The notes beneath the pieces are model-generated. The model did no database searches, was not told the DNA's origin, and saw only the letters and a program-made list of their open reading frames with translations. Positions 34,606 through 47,554 of a DNA stretch of 64,000 nucleotides are shown piece after piece (the first letter of the stretch is position 1; each line of letters begins with the position of its first letter). The translations under genes were made by a program, and so were the position numbers. This DNA is from Ananas comosus (taxonomy: Eukaryota; Streptophyta; Magnoliopsida; Poales; Bromeliaceae): positions 7,177,486-7,241,485 of the forward strand of contig NC_033633.1 of the NCBI RefSeq assembly GCF_001540865.1. Reading direction: 5' to 3'.

Positions 34606-37155
34606 TGTAACGCACTGGACCTTTGCAAATTGCGAGGTTCGAGTGTTCGATTTGTATTCCGAACTTTTCCACACTTGGTGGAGGGCCATCGATGGTATAC
34701 CGGCCTAAAAGTTCGATCTCGAGAGTTTTGGCAGAGTCCTGAGAGTTTTTACTCTCAGGGACCGGTCCCTGATAGGAGAGACCGGTCCCCCAGTGAACGG
34801 TGCTGCGTAGCCGGCGAGGCAACCGGTCCCTGGCAGTCGAGACCGGTCCCCGAGCGCGTCTGCGCGGGGAGAGACCGATCCCGCGCGGGGAGAGACCGAT
34901 CCCGCGCAGGGAGAGACCGGTTCCCGAACGTTGGATTTTCGGGGGCAGGCTGAGAGACCGGTCCCAGGTCGGGGAGACCGGTCCCTCTGGGCGAAAACTG
35001 CCCAAACCGGGCTGATGTAAATTTGAGTTTTTGAGGGACCTAAGTGGATTTAGTTGCTTTTAATGGCCTATTTGGCCATTTCACCCTCTTCTCTCCTCAT
35101 TTCTTCCCTTCCCACCTACTCTAGAGAGAGAAGAAGAGAGGGAGAAGAAGAAGAAGAAGAAGAAGAAGAAGAGGAGAAGAAGCTTGCTTGGAGGCTTTGG
35201 AGCATCATCTTCTTCCCCATTTTCTCACCTTGGTGGCTTCGAGCTTGCGGTTGGAGCTTTGTGGAGGATCAAACTTCAACCCTACTTGGTTTTGAGCTTG
35301 GATTGAAGCTCCTCTTGAGGTTGGTAGCATGTAATCCCTATTTGATACATGTTTTTCTAGGTTTTACTAGATGAAACCCTAGATTTTGGGATTCTAGGGT
35401 TAGATTTGGGGCTTTTTGATTTGAAGGCTTTGAAACCTTTTTGATGGGTTTGGAACCTTTATATAGGTTAGATTGGAAGATCCTTACCTTCCATTTGAAG
35501 ATTAAGAGAGGGTTTTTCACTTGAGGTGAGTTTTTCCCAAGCCTAGCTTGAGTTGGTTAATTATTGAACTTAGCGTCATTCGTTTCAACTAGATGACACT
35601 TGTTTTCATACCTTTAGGGTACTAGGAGTGTGATGGACGCCTTCGTCGTGGCAAACGAAAGCTTTCGTTGATGACGGTGGGTTTGGCTTCGTGGAAATGG
35701 GGCGAAATGGACCCTATGCTCTTTCTATTTGTTGTAAAATATTTTTAAATTCATTTCTATACTAAATGGAATTTATATGAATTTTAGAGCACTTAAAATG
35801 CATGACTTGTGTATTATGAAAAATTTTACTATATAGTAGAGCTATATGAGTAGAATGCATGCATACGGGAAAAGTATTTATTTTGCAAGTGGAAAATACA
35901 TCTCTTATGAGGATTATGACTTGGAATATGTACTTTGGAACATAGTTGCCATGCTCTGACATAGAGAACAAGAGTGTCATCAAGGAGCACTTGAAACTAG
36001 TAAACTATGAAACTGCAACATAGAGACATATTGATAGGCCACTACTTATCCGCTACATTCCATGTTAGAGACATGATGACATAGGGATAGGCCGTTGAGA
36101 TACTTGACACATTCCATGTTATTAGACATGAGGACTTGGTACTTGCGACAGATCGTTTGCCTACTTGCCATTGTGCTCATTCGCACATGCTTGTGAGGGT
36201 CGCTCCCTACAAGCCGGCACTCCGGAGATAGCCATCGCGACACATATTCGCCGTGCGGGATTGGGCGCCGAAGTGGATTGCCGTGGGCCAGGCTCATTCC
36301 TAGGGTGGGGATGATGACTACCACGGGGCCATTAGGCTCGGCACCGGCCAGACAGCCTACGGGTGGGTCTCAGGGCCATAGACAGCCTTCGGGTGGGTCT
36401 CTTCAGATTTGACTTTGAGTATTCATTATGACATGTGGACAGATGATGACTTAGTGTACTACTTGGACATTGACTAGAATAGTAAACAACGGAACTTTAC
36501 TATTTCGCATTGTGAACATTATGATAGTTGGAGACTTTTACTTCATGCATAGTTGCTTCATACTTATGCTAATTATGCTAAGTAGAGATATCATGTTGTA
36601 GTAAGTTACATTTTTACTTACCTTTCGCTTTTTCTACTTTTATAGTCACTGACATCTTTTGTAGCTTTGGGCCTCGTGGTGCATTCACTGAAGTCAGTAA
36701 TTGCCCACTGGGAACTATTTTTAATAGTTGTCACGCTCTTGTTTTATGGTTTACTTTTCAGAGCCTTCCGTACCGACGGATGCACGGGATCGCGGCAAGG
36801 GGATTGCTTAGCTAGCTAGCGAGGAGCGGTACTTTGCCTAGGTGGTTTACTCTCTTTTTGTAGTTGAGAGAGAGTGAGAGGTTTTTCGTATCCATGTATA
36901 GAGACTACCTATGTATCTACCTATAGCACTTGTATCTGGGATTTCCTTGTATCACTTTATGTTTTATTCAGTGGATTCACAGTTTTATCCTTATCCCTTG
37001 TTGTAGCATTTAGACATTTGTTATGCTCTGATACTCCTAGATGTCTTTTATTATTGCTTTTATTATTGTTGTTTTTAGACGCCTTATATGTTTTAGACGT
37101 ATGGCGGGTCTGGGAACGTGCCGGGCGGGCTTCCGCTGGGTCCCGGGGCGTGACA
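34606..37155 (+). mobile_element. solo family A LTR nested in the family D LTR (target duplication TCCTT)
   Basis: It starts TGTAACGCACTGGACCTTTG and ends CCCGGGGCGTGACA, flanked by TCCTT at 34601-34605 and 37156-37160. An ACCGGT array (34758-34985) also holds three related GACCGATCCCGCGC words. Then come ACTGCCCAAACCGGGC, a GA-rich run (35126-35180), AAACCCTAG near 35375 and ATGGCGGGTCTGG near 37100. At 2550 bp it appears full length. Confidence 0.95.
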
Positions 37156-37160
37156 TCCTT

Positions 37161-37741
37161 GCTTCTTCTTCTTCTTCTCCAAGCCCTAAAGCTAGGGTTC
37201 TAGAGAGAGAGAAAGAGAGAAAATGAGAAAGGGGGAGGGAAATGGCTGCGGGAGAGAGGGGGACAACTATATAAAGTGTTGTGACAATTGCACTTAAGCC
37301 CCTCCACTTGTTTCATAGTGCACTGCCCAGACTGGGCGATTTTCGCTGTCGGGGACCGCTCTCCCCGACCAGGGACCGGTTCCCGAACGATGGGTTCCTA
37401 GGACTTAGCCAAATTTTCGGATTTTTTGGCTCGCTGTGCAGCGAGGGACCGGTCTCTCCTTCAGGGACCAGTCTCCTGAGGACCAGTCTCACTGCCAGGG
37501 ACCGGATGCCTCAGGATTCCTAACAGGCTACGCGTACGGGGACCGGTCTCTCCTTCAGGGACCGGTCCACGAGAGCACAAAATCTGGGACTTAGCCAGAT
37601 TTTGGGATTTCACTCTCTCGGGTCCCTTTGCCCTATTGATAGGCTCCAATGCACTTAGGGCCTCTACTCACTCGTTCCACTCCGTGTTCCGCTCGTTTCG
37701 ACAGAACTCGGCACAATTTACGAGGGATGTGGTATGTTACA
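37161..37741 (-). mobile_element. solo family D LTR, remaining part with ACCGGT array
   Basis: This is the 5' part of the inverted family D LTR. In plus-strand order it has a CTTCTT-rich stretch, GCTAGGGTTC, a GAGAGAGAAA stretch, CACTGCCCAGACTGGGC, an ACCGGT array (37370-37570) and TGGTATGTTACA at 37741. On the minus strand it starts TGTAACATACCACATCCCTC. Confidence 0.92.
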
Positions 37742-37746
37742 CTATT

Positions 37747-38260
37747 CCCTGCATAAAGAAGTTAAACTTTAGAGAATTAGACTTCTAGAGGTTATAATAC
37801 TATAGAGAAATCTATAGTATGTTGTAAATTGTATAGTATGTATGTATGTATATACATTAGATGTATATGTGCATAGTGTTAAGAAGGAAAAACTGAACTA
37901 AGTTAGTTACAAATTCTGAATTAGAATGGGAGTAATTGCTATAAAGAGATGAAATCAGGAAATTGCTAGAGTCTCAACTTGTTATGAAACCTATAGAATT
38001 AACTATATGTATGTGTATATTGAAACTATGCATACAAGTTGGGGTTAAATGCAAAGTTTGTAAAGATGTGAATATGACTTAAATTTAATCCCTTTTATTC
38101 CTCTTTGAAGGAAAGTGTGGCGGCTCGGAAGCTTAGATTGATATTCCGATGGACCTATGACGCTCTAATTAAAAAACACAACGTTCTATCTTCGGTTGCA
38201 TAGAGTCGCGGGGGCTAGGTGTTTGCACATTCCGAAACGTTAATTCTAGCTTTTCAGCAT
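37747..38260 (+). mobile_element. continuation of family F LTR-like sequence
   Basis: This lies between the two solo LTR insertions. It has a TATGTATGTATATACATTAG stretch near 37838 and GGAAAGTGTGGCGGCTCGG near 38110. No gene. It is assigned to the same plus-strand LTR as 31905-32714 because the matched CTATT duplication shows the two were joined before the family D LTR inserted. Confidence 0.6.
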
Positions 38261-40704
38261 TGTCACGCCCCGCCCGGAATCCACTACCAATTTGGCACGG
38301 TTCGGGCGCGCCGGACGGACCGCCGAACGGACAGCACCTCTCCTGTCCGCCCAAGGCCAAGCAACCAGATCATGTACAGTTAAGCGCCCAGGGAATGCTT
38401 AAATAACATACATGATCGATACGATGCACACAAGTGCACTATAACTAAGAGCAAGAACCATAAGTGAATGTACAAGTGTATAAAGAGAGATAGTCTAACT
38501 ATTACAACCATTCAACATTTACATAGTTGATTACATTTCCATCTTCCAAAATGTAAATACATGTTTTCCTCAAAATACAAGTAGCTCTCCAATAACTATC
38601 CAAAACATCATCTAGTACACGAGGGTACTCTAATGCATAAAGGAAAAGCTACTAACTAGGCTCACTTAGGGCGCTATGCCCTTGCCGTAGTCCTCGCTCG
38701 GCTCGCGTCTGTGTGTACCTGTACCCCAAAACCACACGGGGTGAGAACTATATAAATATAGTTCCCAGTGGGTTCGGCCGCCGACGCCGCCGGTTTTCCC
38801 ACTAGGTCTAAGCTGGCACAGATAGAGAGATAGATAGATATATAAAAATGAACTACAACTACTCTATCATGCCATCAATGATGATAATGCATGCAACAAC
38901 TACTATCATGCTAGAATCATGTCATGAGTATATAAAAGTATATAGCAATGCAATCTACAACATACACTATGTCTACACGAGGTAATAATGCAAGTCTATT
39001 ATGCATCTCATGTTTATTACCCAATCTACTTGGTTAACCCGTAGGTTAAACCCTCGACTCACTCTCAATCTCATAAGTGAGGAGAAGCTGCACTCGCACA
39101 CCGAGATCGTCTGCGGGACAACCCTGTGAGATACTCCGGAGACTCATGCTTCGGTGGAGCGACCACCGACAAGCAAAACAGACTAGTGAGTATGATCCAA
39201 TCCTCTCAAGAGGATACCCTGTCTACTAGGGTCAATGTGCCTCTGCTGCACAACCATGATATATATATAATCAATGTTGGGACCTCTACTATCCCTAGGT
39301 TCATGTCAAGTTTACTATACTAGACTCGATGCCACTCGTTCAGTCACTGTAGTAAATGTCTCAATTATTCTACATGCCCCTCGTTCATGTCATAGTGCTT
39401 CTACCACACTAGTTCAATGCCACTCTACTAGGCTATGTCCAAGTTCGGCTCTTTATACCGCTATAGGATTCTATGTCACAAGACCCAATCCTCATGCTAT
39501 CCTAGTCGATGTGTCAAGCACACCTCGCTACACTACCAAGAAAGCATGCAAGGAAATGGAAATGTACAACTACTATTCCTATAGCGCAATATGATCAACA
39601 TAATTAACTTAGACATAAAAAGAAACCCGGTTGCTTCGGGATGACACCCCCTACCTCTTGGTGATGTCTTGAAGCTACGATTCCGTTTCCAAGATTTTTG
39701 GAAGCTTTCGCTGCGTGCTGTGGCAATCTGTACCCTAGCGGCTTAGATCTTCGATATCTCTGCGTACACTCATCGGATTGCCGAACCGAGCGCAATTAAT
39801 CATGCAATTAATGAGGGTCAAATGAGATCAATCCTCTACTTTTCCAAAAACCCTCTTTTGGATGCCCTAGAAGCCCAATATTGCAAAATGACATCTACTA
39901 GCAATTAATCATGCAATTAATGAGTTCATCCACTTCTAGAGATCCACTAGAGTCCATCTAGCTAGGTTCTAAGAGATCAAAGCGAACCCTAGCACATCTA
40001 CCATGAGAGGGTGTTGAAGCTTATCTCTATGCTAGCTTAAAAGAGAGAAGAGAGGAAGAGGGAGAAGTCCAAAAGCATCCCTTTCTTGATCTCCTTCTTC
40101 TTTTCCTTCTCTTTTCTTCTTCTTCTTCTCTTTTGTTCTTTCCCTTTTCTAGAGAGAGAGAGAGCAAGAGTGTGAGAGAGAGAGAAGGGGGAGAAATGAG
40201 AGTTGGAGAGAGAGAGGGGGCCTACATACCCCTCTAATGTAACAATATCCAGATAAGCCCCTCAACTTTCATCTCCGTGCACAGCCCTCACTGGGCATTC
40301 TGCGCCTAGAGGGACCGGTCTCCCCAACTTGGGACCGGTCCCCGAGAGCATCAGCTCGGGTCACGTGTTCGGGTACCGGTCTCTCCCAGAGAGACCGGTC
40401 CTCGGGAGACTGGTTCCTTCCTGAGAGACCGGTTCCCAAGAGCAATATTTTCAGGACTTAGCCAAATTTTTGGTTGTCTCGCCGGGGTCACGTTCGAGGA
40501 CCGGTCCCTCCTTGCCAGGGACCGGTTGCATCAAGCAACCCCGCAACACTAGCCGATGGGACCGGTCCTTCCCTGCCAGGGACCGGCCCCCGAGAGCAGT
40601 TTTGCTCCAGTGCAGGTTTTGCACTATTTTTGCTCTTGTGGACTCATTTTCAACGCACTTTTGGTGATTTTGACACCTTTGGCTTTTCCAAAGCTCACCA
40701 ATAC
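38261..40704 (-). mobile_element. family B LTR on the minus strand, first part
   Basis: It begins TGTCACGCCCCGCCCGGAAT at 38261; the reverse complement equals the family B 3' end (GGGCGGACAGGAGAGGTGCT). ACCGGT palindromes lie at 40313-40590, preceded by TGCACAGCCCTCACTGGGC. It is interrupted at 40705 and continues at 43162-43227, ending at TTCCTTACA. The outer flanks AGCAT (38256-38260) and GGCAT (43228-43232) differ at one base and are probably a mutated target duplication. Confidence 0.88.
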
Positions 40705-41557
40705 TGTCACACCTCGATGCTCGCCTATTTGGTCGGATTCGGGCACGCCGGATCGCCGAACGGACAGAGTTTTCCCTGTACATCCTAGGCGTCGCAATCA
40801 ATACAATTCACGAGGTTCCAACCAGGAACACATTCCAACATACAGATTGCATATGGAAAGGTATCAACAACATAAACACATCCTATGTTATTACAAGCAT
40901 TCACATTAATACATTGGCTTACATCATAATTACACTTTCTCTCGAACATACAATCTGATTTATTACAATTTATTACACATTTGATACATCTTGTTCTTTC
41001 ATTTTCCTCTACCCCTAGGCTATGCCGACTAAGGGTACCACTATCTCTGGTCTCTGGGTAGGGCACTATCTAAGGAGCTATGCCCTTACTTCGCGCCGCC
41101 GAGCCGCTCACGTGCAAACCTGTAACACCCCAAAACAACGTGGGGTGAGAACCAACTCCATGGTTCCCAGTGGGTACGGCCACCCAAGGGAAAAGCTCGA
41201 CCAATAGGTCTAAGGAGGCACTGCAACAAGTTAGTCCAATAACATATAACAGATATATATATATATATTCGATATTGAACTAAATCTCATGCCTCGCGAA
41301 ATGCAATATTCAATACCTGTAACTTTATGCAAGTAGATTAATTGATTCTACTTCATATTATTAGCCATTCTTTACTTGTAGCCGATCTTTACTTTATTAG
41401 CTATTCTTTATCATTAGCTTTTCTCTAGTCTTTACTTGGTCACATTACACTCATTGGCGATTCTTTCCTAAGGTTGCTCATACCTTAGCCATCTATGCCA
41501 CTCAACTCGGTCTTGAGTCAATCCTCTGCGGATAGTACGCACACTGGCTGCTCAACA
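40705..41557 (-). mobile_element. family E LTR on the minus strand, end fragment
   Basis: It begins TGTCACACCTCGATGCTCGC directly after AATAC (40700-40704). It contains AACGTGGGGTGAGAACC and AGTGGGTACGGCC, which are the inverted TTCTCACCCC and GGCCGAACCCACTGG blocks, and it stops where a second LTR terminus begins at 41558. AATAC recurs at 43162-43166 after the far end of the following LTR. Confidence 0.85.
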
Positions 41558-43161
41558 TGTCACGCCCCGAGCTCCGCCAATTTGGTCGGATTCGAGCACA
41601 TGACAGACGCCGAACGGACAGTACCTCACCTGTCAGCCCAAGGCTCCAACAACAAGTATATTACAAGCAAGTCAAAAGAGAATTGCGGAATATACAAGGT
41701 TTGCACAAAGGCGAACAACAACTGCAGTGAAAGCATCAAAACTAACTAAATATTCAATATACATGTTATTTGATTTCATTTAAATCAAACACAAGTAATC
41801 TATTACATTCATTTACCTTCATTTACAGCACGATTTCTTTTAACCAAAAGACTAGTTTACATCATCTTTATATTACATCATTTTCACCGTACAGTTTCAA
41901 CATACAAAAGTTGAATACACCGAGTGTAGGGTACGCCTATACAACTCCGGGGTCGCTATCTACAGACGACCTAGTCGCTTCGGTAAACACAACCCACCTT
42001 AACTCGCGTTCCGATTGCTTGTTGACACTTGCAATCGGCCTCCCGCGGCACCCGTATCCGGCACGGCCCAATATTGCAACTGCGCCACAACCGTGCTCTG
42101 CTTCGCAGCCCGAAAATTATAGGTCTGCGGTTATGTGCCACGGTGCTCCAAATCCATTTCCACGATTTTACGACGTTGCCTCGGCCCTCCAGGCGGAAAC
42201 GAAGCTAAATCGTCAGTTTCTTCAATATCTTTGTAACGGCTCGACGGGTTGCCGAATCAACTTCGCCAACGTGTTCGTTTACCTAGCAATTAGGTTTACG
42301 GAGGGTTAAATGAGATCAAACCCTTATATTTACAAAAATTTCACTTTGGATGCCCTAGATGCTACTATTGAGAAAACCACCAAATCGATCTTTGATTCAT
42401 GCAATAAACACCTAATTAGCATCTAGGAATGCTACTAAATCCATTTCTAGAGCATTAGGATCAAACTCTAGATATCTACCATTGTAGGGTTTGGAGCTTG
42501 CCTCCAAAAGCTCTCCAAAAGTAATGGAAGAAGAAGAAGAATACGATGGTGATTCTTCCAAGCCTCTTCTCTTTCAATCCTTCCTCTTTTTCTTCTTATT
42601 CTCCTCCTCCTTCTTTTCTTTCTAGAGAGAGAGAGGGACACATTTGGGTTCACACGGTTAAGGAAGAAGAGAGAAATGAGCCAAAACCCACTTCTATACA
42701 CTCTCTTAATGCCAAAATTGCATATAAGCCCCTCAACAATGCATCTCTCGCAACAGCCCAAACTGGGCATTTTGGGGTGCTGGGACCGGTCCCAGGCGGT
42801 GAGAGACTAGTCCCCGAAGGACCAAATTTCCAGACTTAGCCAATTTTTCAGCATTTTCAGCCTTCATTCGTTTTCGCTCCGTTTTCGCTCGTTTTCGCTC
42901 GTTTAACCTCTGATTCTTTTCAAATCGAACCGAGACTCTCCAAACATGTTTTCGAACATGTTTTCATCATCTTTTCATCCACGCTAATGCCTTATTTAGC
43001 TCACGGCCCAACATGGCCTTTCGGGTTCCGTTTTCGCGCCTACGCGCACCGAAACGCCCGGTTGCTCCAGAACTTCACCGAACTTCACCGGGACGATTCA
43101 AATGGCTTTCCAACCAAATGTACACCGTAACTTCATGATTTTAGAAGTTCGGTATGTTACA
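41558..43161 (-). mobile_element. second family E LTR on the minus strand, ending at the shared AATAC duplication
   Basis: It starts TGTCACGCCCCGAGCTCCGC and ends TTCGGTATGTTACA at 43161, followed by AATAC. AACACAACCCACCTTAACTC and AATCGGCCTCCCGCGGCA match 46845-46910. Only one ACCGGT palindrome is seen (near 42785). No CAACA duplication matching 41553-41557 is found downstream, so the outer part of the first family E LTR and the far end of this one have probably recombined. Confidence 0.82.
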
Positions 43162-43227
43162 AATACGACCCTTGGTCGAGTTCGTATGAAGTCTAACTCT
43201 CGTATTTCGAGAATTCACTTCCTTACA
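43162..43227 (-). mobile_element. terminal piece of the family B LTR begun at 38261
   Basis: On the minus strand it begins TGTAAGGAAGTGAATTCTCG, the family B start. AATAC at 43162-43166 is the second copy of the duplication made by the family E insertion. It rejoins the LTR that stops at 40704. Confidence 0.9.
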
Positions 43228-43232
43228 GGCAT

Positions 43233-43653
43233 CCCTACAGGTGGGTGGTGCTATCCAAAGTCATTGAATCCCTCTTTATGTCTATATTGCCTTCTTGAGC
43301 ATATCTGTATATAAGTAAAATAATATTCATGCATTATAGGGTAAATGGCATTATCTATTTATGAAATGAATAATTGAGCAAATCTCAGTATTAAGAACAT
43401 GTGAACCATAGAGTGTGGACCTAGAACCCTATGAATGTGTGAATTTTACTGTGGACTATAACAATAGTAAACTTGGTGACAATATGACTAGAAGCATTGG
43501 TTAGCATCAATGTTGGAACTGTAAAGCTAGCATAAAGAGCTAGTTAGAAATTAAATTGTGGCATTGTCAGTTATTGAATCCTCTAAGGGAGGATTGGATC
43601 ATACTCACCTATTAAGTTTTGGCTTGGCGGTGGTCGCCCCCCCCAAGCAGTGC
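43233..43653 (+). mobile_element. continuation of family F LTR
   Basis: It has CCCTACAGGTGGGTGGTGCT, CACCTATTAAGTTTTGGC and a C-rich run (43636-43644), and it ends at AGTGC before an inverted LTR. The reverse complement of this segment is recognisable at about 1100-1530. There is no gene. Confidence 0.7.
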
Positions 43654-46346
43654 TGTCACGCCCCGGGACCGACGGAGGCCCTCCCGGTAGCATGCCCAGA
43701 CCCGCCATATGTCCACACATATAAGGCGTCTACAATAAAAGCGGAAGTAAAAACAAGTAGTAGAACAAATAGAAGAAGTAGTATAATTAGGATAGTAACA
43801 ACCAGTGATATCAGAGCGAATAAGATTCTATCATCTACACCAAAGTGAAGAAATAAAGCTAGACAATAAAAGAAACCATAAGTAGAACACTATTAGTCTC
43901 AAAAGTACAAAAATGGTGGTCTCTAATACACTGGTAAAACTCTCAACCTCTCGCAAAAAGAAATACATCGAGAGGTAGACCACCTAACAACTCGTCCCTC
44001 GCTGAAGAGCTAGCTAGAAGCAATGCCCTTCCCTCGGTCCCTGGCCTCACCCGGCGTGGAAGGCTCTGAAAAACATCGAGAAAAGAGGGCGTGAGAACTA
44101 TAATTTATAGTTCCCAGTGGGCAATTACTGACCTCAGCTCATCGCACCACTAGGCCCCAAAAGAAAAGGGGTAAGTATAATAAGCAACAATAAGAATAAT
44201 AGTAACAACTATAGAAAGCATAATAGACGTGCTAATCCATATGTCTCAAGTAAGCATGATGCCATGGTGATGTACATCTACGCTATCAAATGGTGATATG
44301 TCCAATGCATACTAATACGGTTCAACGCAATAAACAAGTAAACCTCACGATGCAATGTGCAATGCATAAGGGTAAACACTATCCAAACATCCGAGTACAC
44401 TACTATGCAATAATGAAACCGGCAAGTATACTAAATGTATCAATGCCATATCATGAGCATGTCCAAGTAATCCAACTACCGATCCTATCGAGCAGTGATT
44501 GACCATATACCACACCGTGTCGATTTCCATTTCCAATTAGGGACCTACCCAAGGTAGTCCAGCTTGTGCCGCCTAAGTGCCTGTGGTAGCCCGACATTCC
44601 TATACATGGAATGTGTCTGTCCCACTCGACCCCGTAGGCTTCTCGATACCGCACGAGCGAACATAAGTCGCGTAGGCTAACTCCGGAGTGCCGGCTTGTA
44701 GGGAGCGACCCTCACAAGCATGTGCGAATGAGCACAAATGGCAAGCAAGCATAGTCCAAGTCTCAAGTAACCAATCCTCATGTCTCTAACATGGTATAGC
44801 CACTAGCATCCCGAAGATCTAGTTTAAGTCACAATGTGAATTTTCAACTTTTGCTACGCCTAGTGCCCCTTGATGACACTTAGGCAATCTGGTGTCCAAC
44901 ATGTATCCCAAGTCCCTCGATGGCCCTATCCACTAGGTTCACACATGTCCCGAGCTCAATGCCGCTTGATGACATTAGCTCTCTAATTCACATACCTTCT
45001 AAATGACAATCTTGTCAACTTTCATGTCCCAATAAACTTAGGTTTAAATGCATGAATCCGAACTCATTTATACTATAGAAGCATGAAACCAAGTCTCATG
45101 AAGAATGCTAAATGCAACCAAAGATCTCCCAAGCAACTCTCTACTACATAGAGGTCCAAAATTTCACTACATATAACATATGCATTTTAAGCATTCTAAA
45201 AATCACAATAAATACATGTAACAAGAATATGCATGCTTTTTCATTTAACGATACATAATTAAGCACAAATGAGAATTTCTCATTGTGTGGCTAGGTCAAA
45301 CCCACCGAACCGTCGCGTAGGGTCTCGATTCGCCGAATAAAGTTGTCCCCGAGTCTCAAAATACCCTAAAAGTGATCAGCGAAGAGATACGAGGGCATTA
45401 CGACCATCTTATAAAACCAATTATTAACCTAGAAGCAAAAAGGGCCAAAACTCACCTTAAGAGAAGAAATCTCTTCCAAAGCTCCAAAAGAGAGCTAGAA
45501 CCCTTCCAAACCAAGCCCAAGGAAGGTTCTAAACCAATCAATCTAGCTCCAAAAGCCCTAGGTTCAAAATGCCCAAAATAAGCCCTAAGTATCAATTCTA
45601 GGGTTTCATCTCAAAAACTTAGCAAAACAAGATCTAGAGGAGGAAAATGAGCAACCAACCTCCTTAGAAGCTCCAATCCTAGCTCCAAGGGTGAAGATCT
45701 CCTCCTATGCAAGCTCCAAGACCAAGCCTTCAAGCACCAAGGGAGATGAGAGGGTGAGGAAGATGCTCCATGCCCACTAGTAGCTCCAAACTCCTCCTTC
45801 CCTCCTTCCTCTCCTTCTCCTTCTTCTTCTTCTTCTCTAACAAGGGTGTAGAGAGGGTTGAGAGAAGAGAAATGGGGAGAAGAGAGAGTGGAGGGGTCAT
45901 ATAGACCCTCTATTGTAACAAAATCCCAAGAGGCCCCTCAAAAATCCAATAATACATCAGCCCGGTCTGGGCAGTTTTCGCCCAAAGGGACCGGTCTCTC
46001 CCCAGCAGGGACCGGTCTCTCGCTGCGAACCCGAAAAACCAACGTTCGGGAACCGGTCTCTCCCTGCGCAGGACCGGTCTCTCATTGCGAAAACGCGCTC
46101 GGGGACCGGTCTCACCCACCAGGGACCGGTTGCCTCAGGGCTGCCGCAACACTGCTCATTGGGGGACCGGTCTCTCCTTCCAGGGACCGGTTCCCGAGAG
46201 TGAAAACTCTCAGGACCAAACCAAAACTCAGGTTTTCGAACTTTTTAGGTCGGAAAACATTCTACGACCCTCCACCAAGTGTGGAAAAGCTCGAAACACA
46301 TCCAAACACTCGAACCTCGCAATTTGCAAAGGTTCAGTGTGTTACA
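43654..46346 (-). mobile_element. solo family A LTR (target duplication AGTGC)
   Basis: It is flanked by AGTGC at 43649-43653 and 46347-46351. In plus-strand order it starts TGTCACGCCCCGGGACCGAC and ends GGTTCAGTGTGTTACA. It carries the inverted AGTCCAGCTTGTGCCGCC area, AAACCCTA boxes (inverted near 45600), a CTTCTTCTTC run near 45815, GGTCTGGGCAG and an ACCGGT array at 45990-46195. There is no primer site or coding region. The 176- and 143-codon ORFs over the arrays are incidental. Confidence 0.96.
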
Positions 46347-46351
46347 AGTGC

Positions 46352-46815
46352 ACTCCGGAGTGTGTCATTAACTGGGTTGATCGTATAAGCCTTCCCAGTA
46401 GACGATCCCGTCGGGAGGCAGCTTAGGGCCCGATACTTAGGGATTGCGTTGGTGAGTTATAGTTAACCAAATGGTTAACCAGATGGATTGGGTATTGATT
46501 ATTTATAGCATGCATGCATAAATTTTATATGTTATCTACTTTTTGTTTCAGCTTTGTACAGGCATTGTAGTAGTTGCATATTATAGCTGGTTACTATCTA
46601 CTCTCTTTTCTTGTCTACATATGCCTGAATAGACCTAGTGGGTGAGTCGGCGAGGTCGGTGGCCGAACCCACTGGGAGCTTTCAGTAGTTCTCACCCCAC
46701 TAACCATGCAGGTTTTAGCTCGTGCTGGGTGGTTTCATCAACAAGCATGTTTTTATATTGACTACATGCATCTATCTAGCATTTATATGCATCAATACGA
46801 AATCATGTTCTCTTA
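46352..46815 (+). mobile_element. continuation of family F LTR
   Basis: It resumes with ACTCCGGAGTGTGTCATTAA after the AGTGC duplication. It holds ACCTAGTGGGTGAGTCGGCG and AGTAGTTCTCACCCCACTAA, the conserved plus-strand order of family B/F LTR ends. It breaks into inverted family E sequence near 46815; the exact junction is unclear. Confidence 0.75.
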
Positions 46816-47518
46816 AACATAAGGGCGACCTAGTCGCTTCGGTAAGCACAACCCACCTGCTATTGCATTCCGATTGCTTGTCGACACTTGCAATCGGCCT
46901 CCCGCGGCATCCGGTGCTCGGTTCCGCCGGAACTTGCAGTTGCGCACCAACCGCGCATCGCTTTGCAGCCTCGGGCAAAAAGGGTCTTCGTTTTGCTGTT
47001 ACGGTGCTTCAAATCCGTTTCCAGGATTTTACGACGTCGCCTCGGCACTCCAGGCGGAAACGAAGCCTAAACGCCCGTTTCTTTAATAACTTCGCAACGG
47101 CTCGACGAATCGCCGAACTGTCTTCGCCAACGCGTTCGTTTACCTATCAATTAGGTTTACGGAGGGTCAAATGAGATCAAACCCTACTAGTAGCAAAATT
47201 TGCATTTTGAACCCTAGGTTTCATCCTATGCAAGAACTCATCAAATTGATCCTAGATTCTAGCATTTATCCTCTATTTAGCATGCTAGGATTCCATAAAA
47301 CCCATTTCTAGAGCATATAATTGAAGCTCTACAATTCTACCATTAAAGGGCATCGAAGCTTACCTCTCAAATTAGCTCCAAATCATGGAGAAGATGAAGA
47401 AGATGAAGGCGATTCATCTCCAAGCTTCCATCTCCACCAATCCATTCATTTTTGGGAGAAATCTAGAGAGAGAATGGGAGGCTTTTCCTTTCCTTTCCAT
47501 GCGTGTGTGTTGTGTGTA

Positions 47519-47554
<36 letters not shown>

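Noticed and set aside
45858..46388. 176-codon ORF with repeated GTGLS-type residues
   Set aside because: The repeats are translations of the ACCGGT palindromes inside a solo LTR; similar frames occur over every array on both strands.
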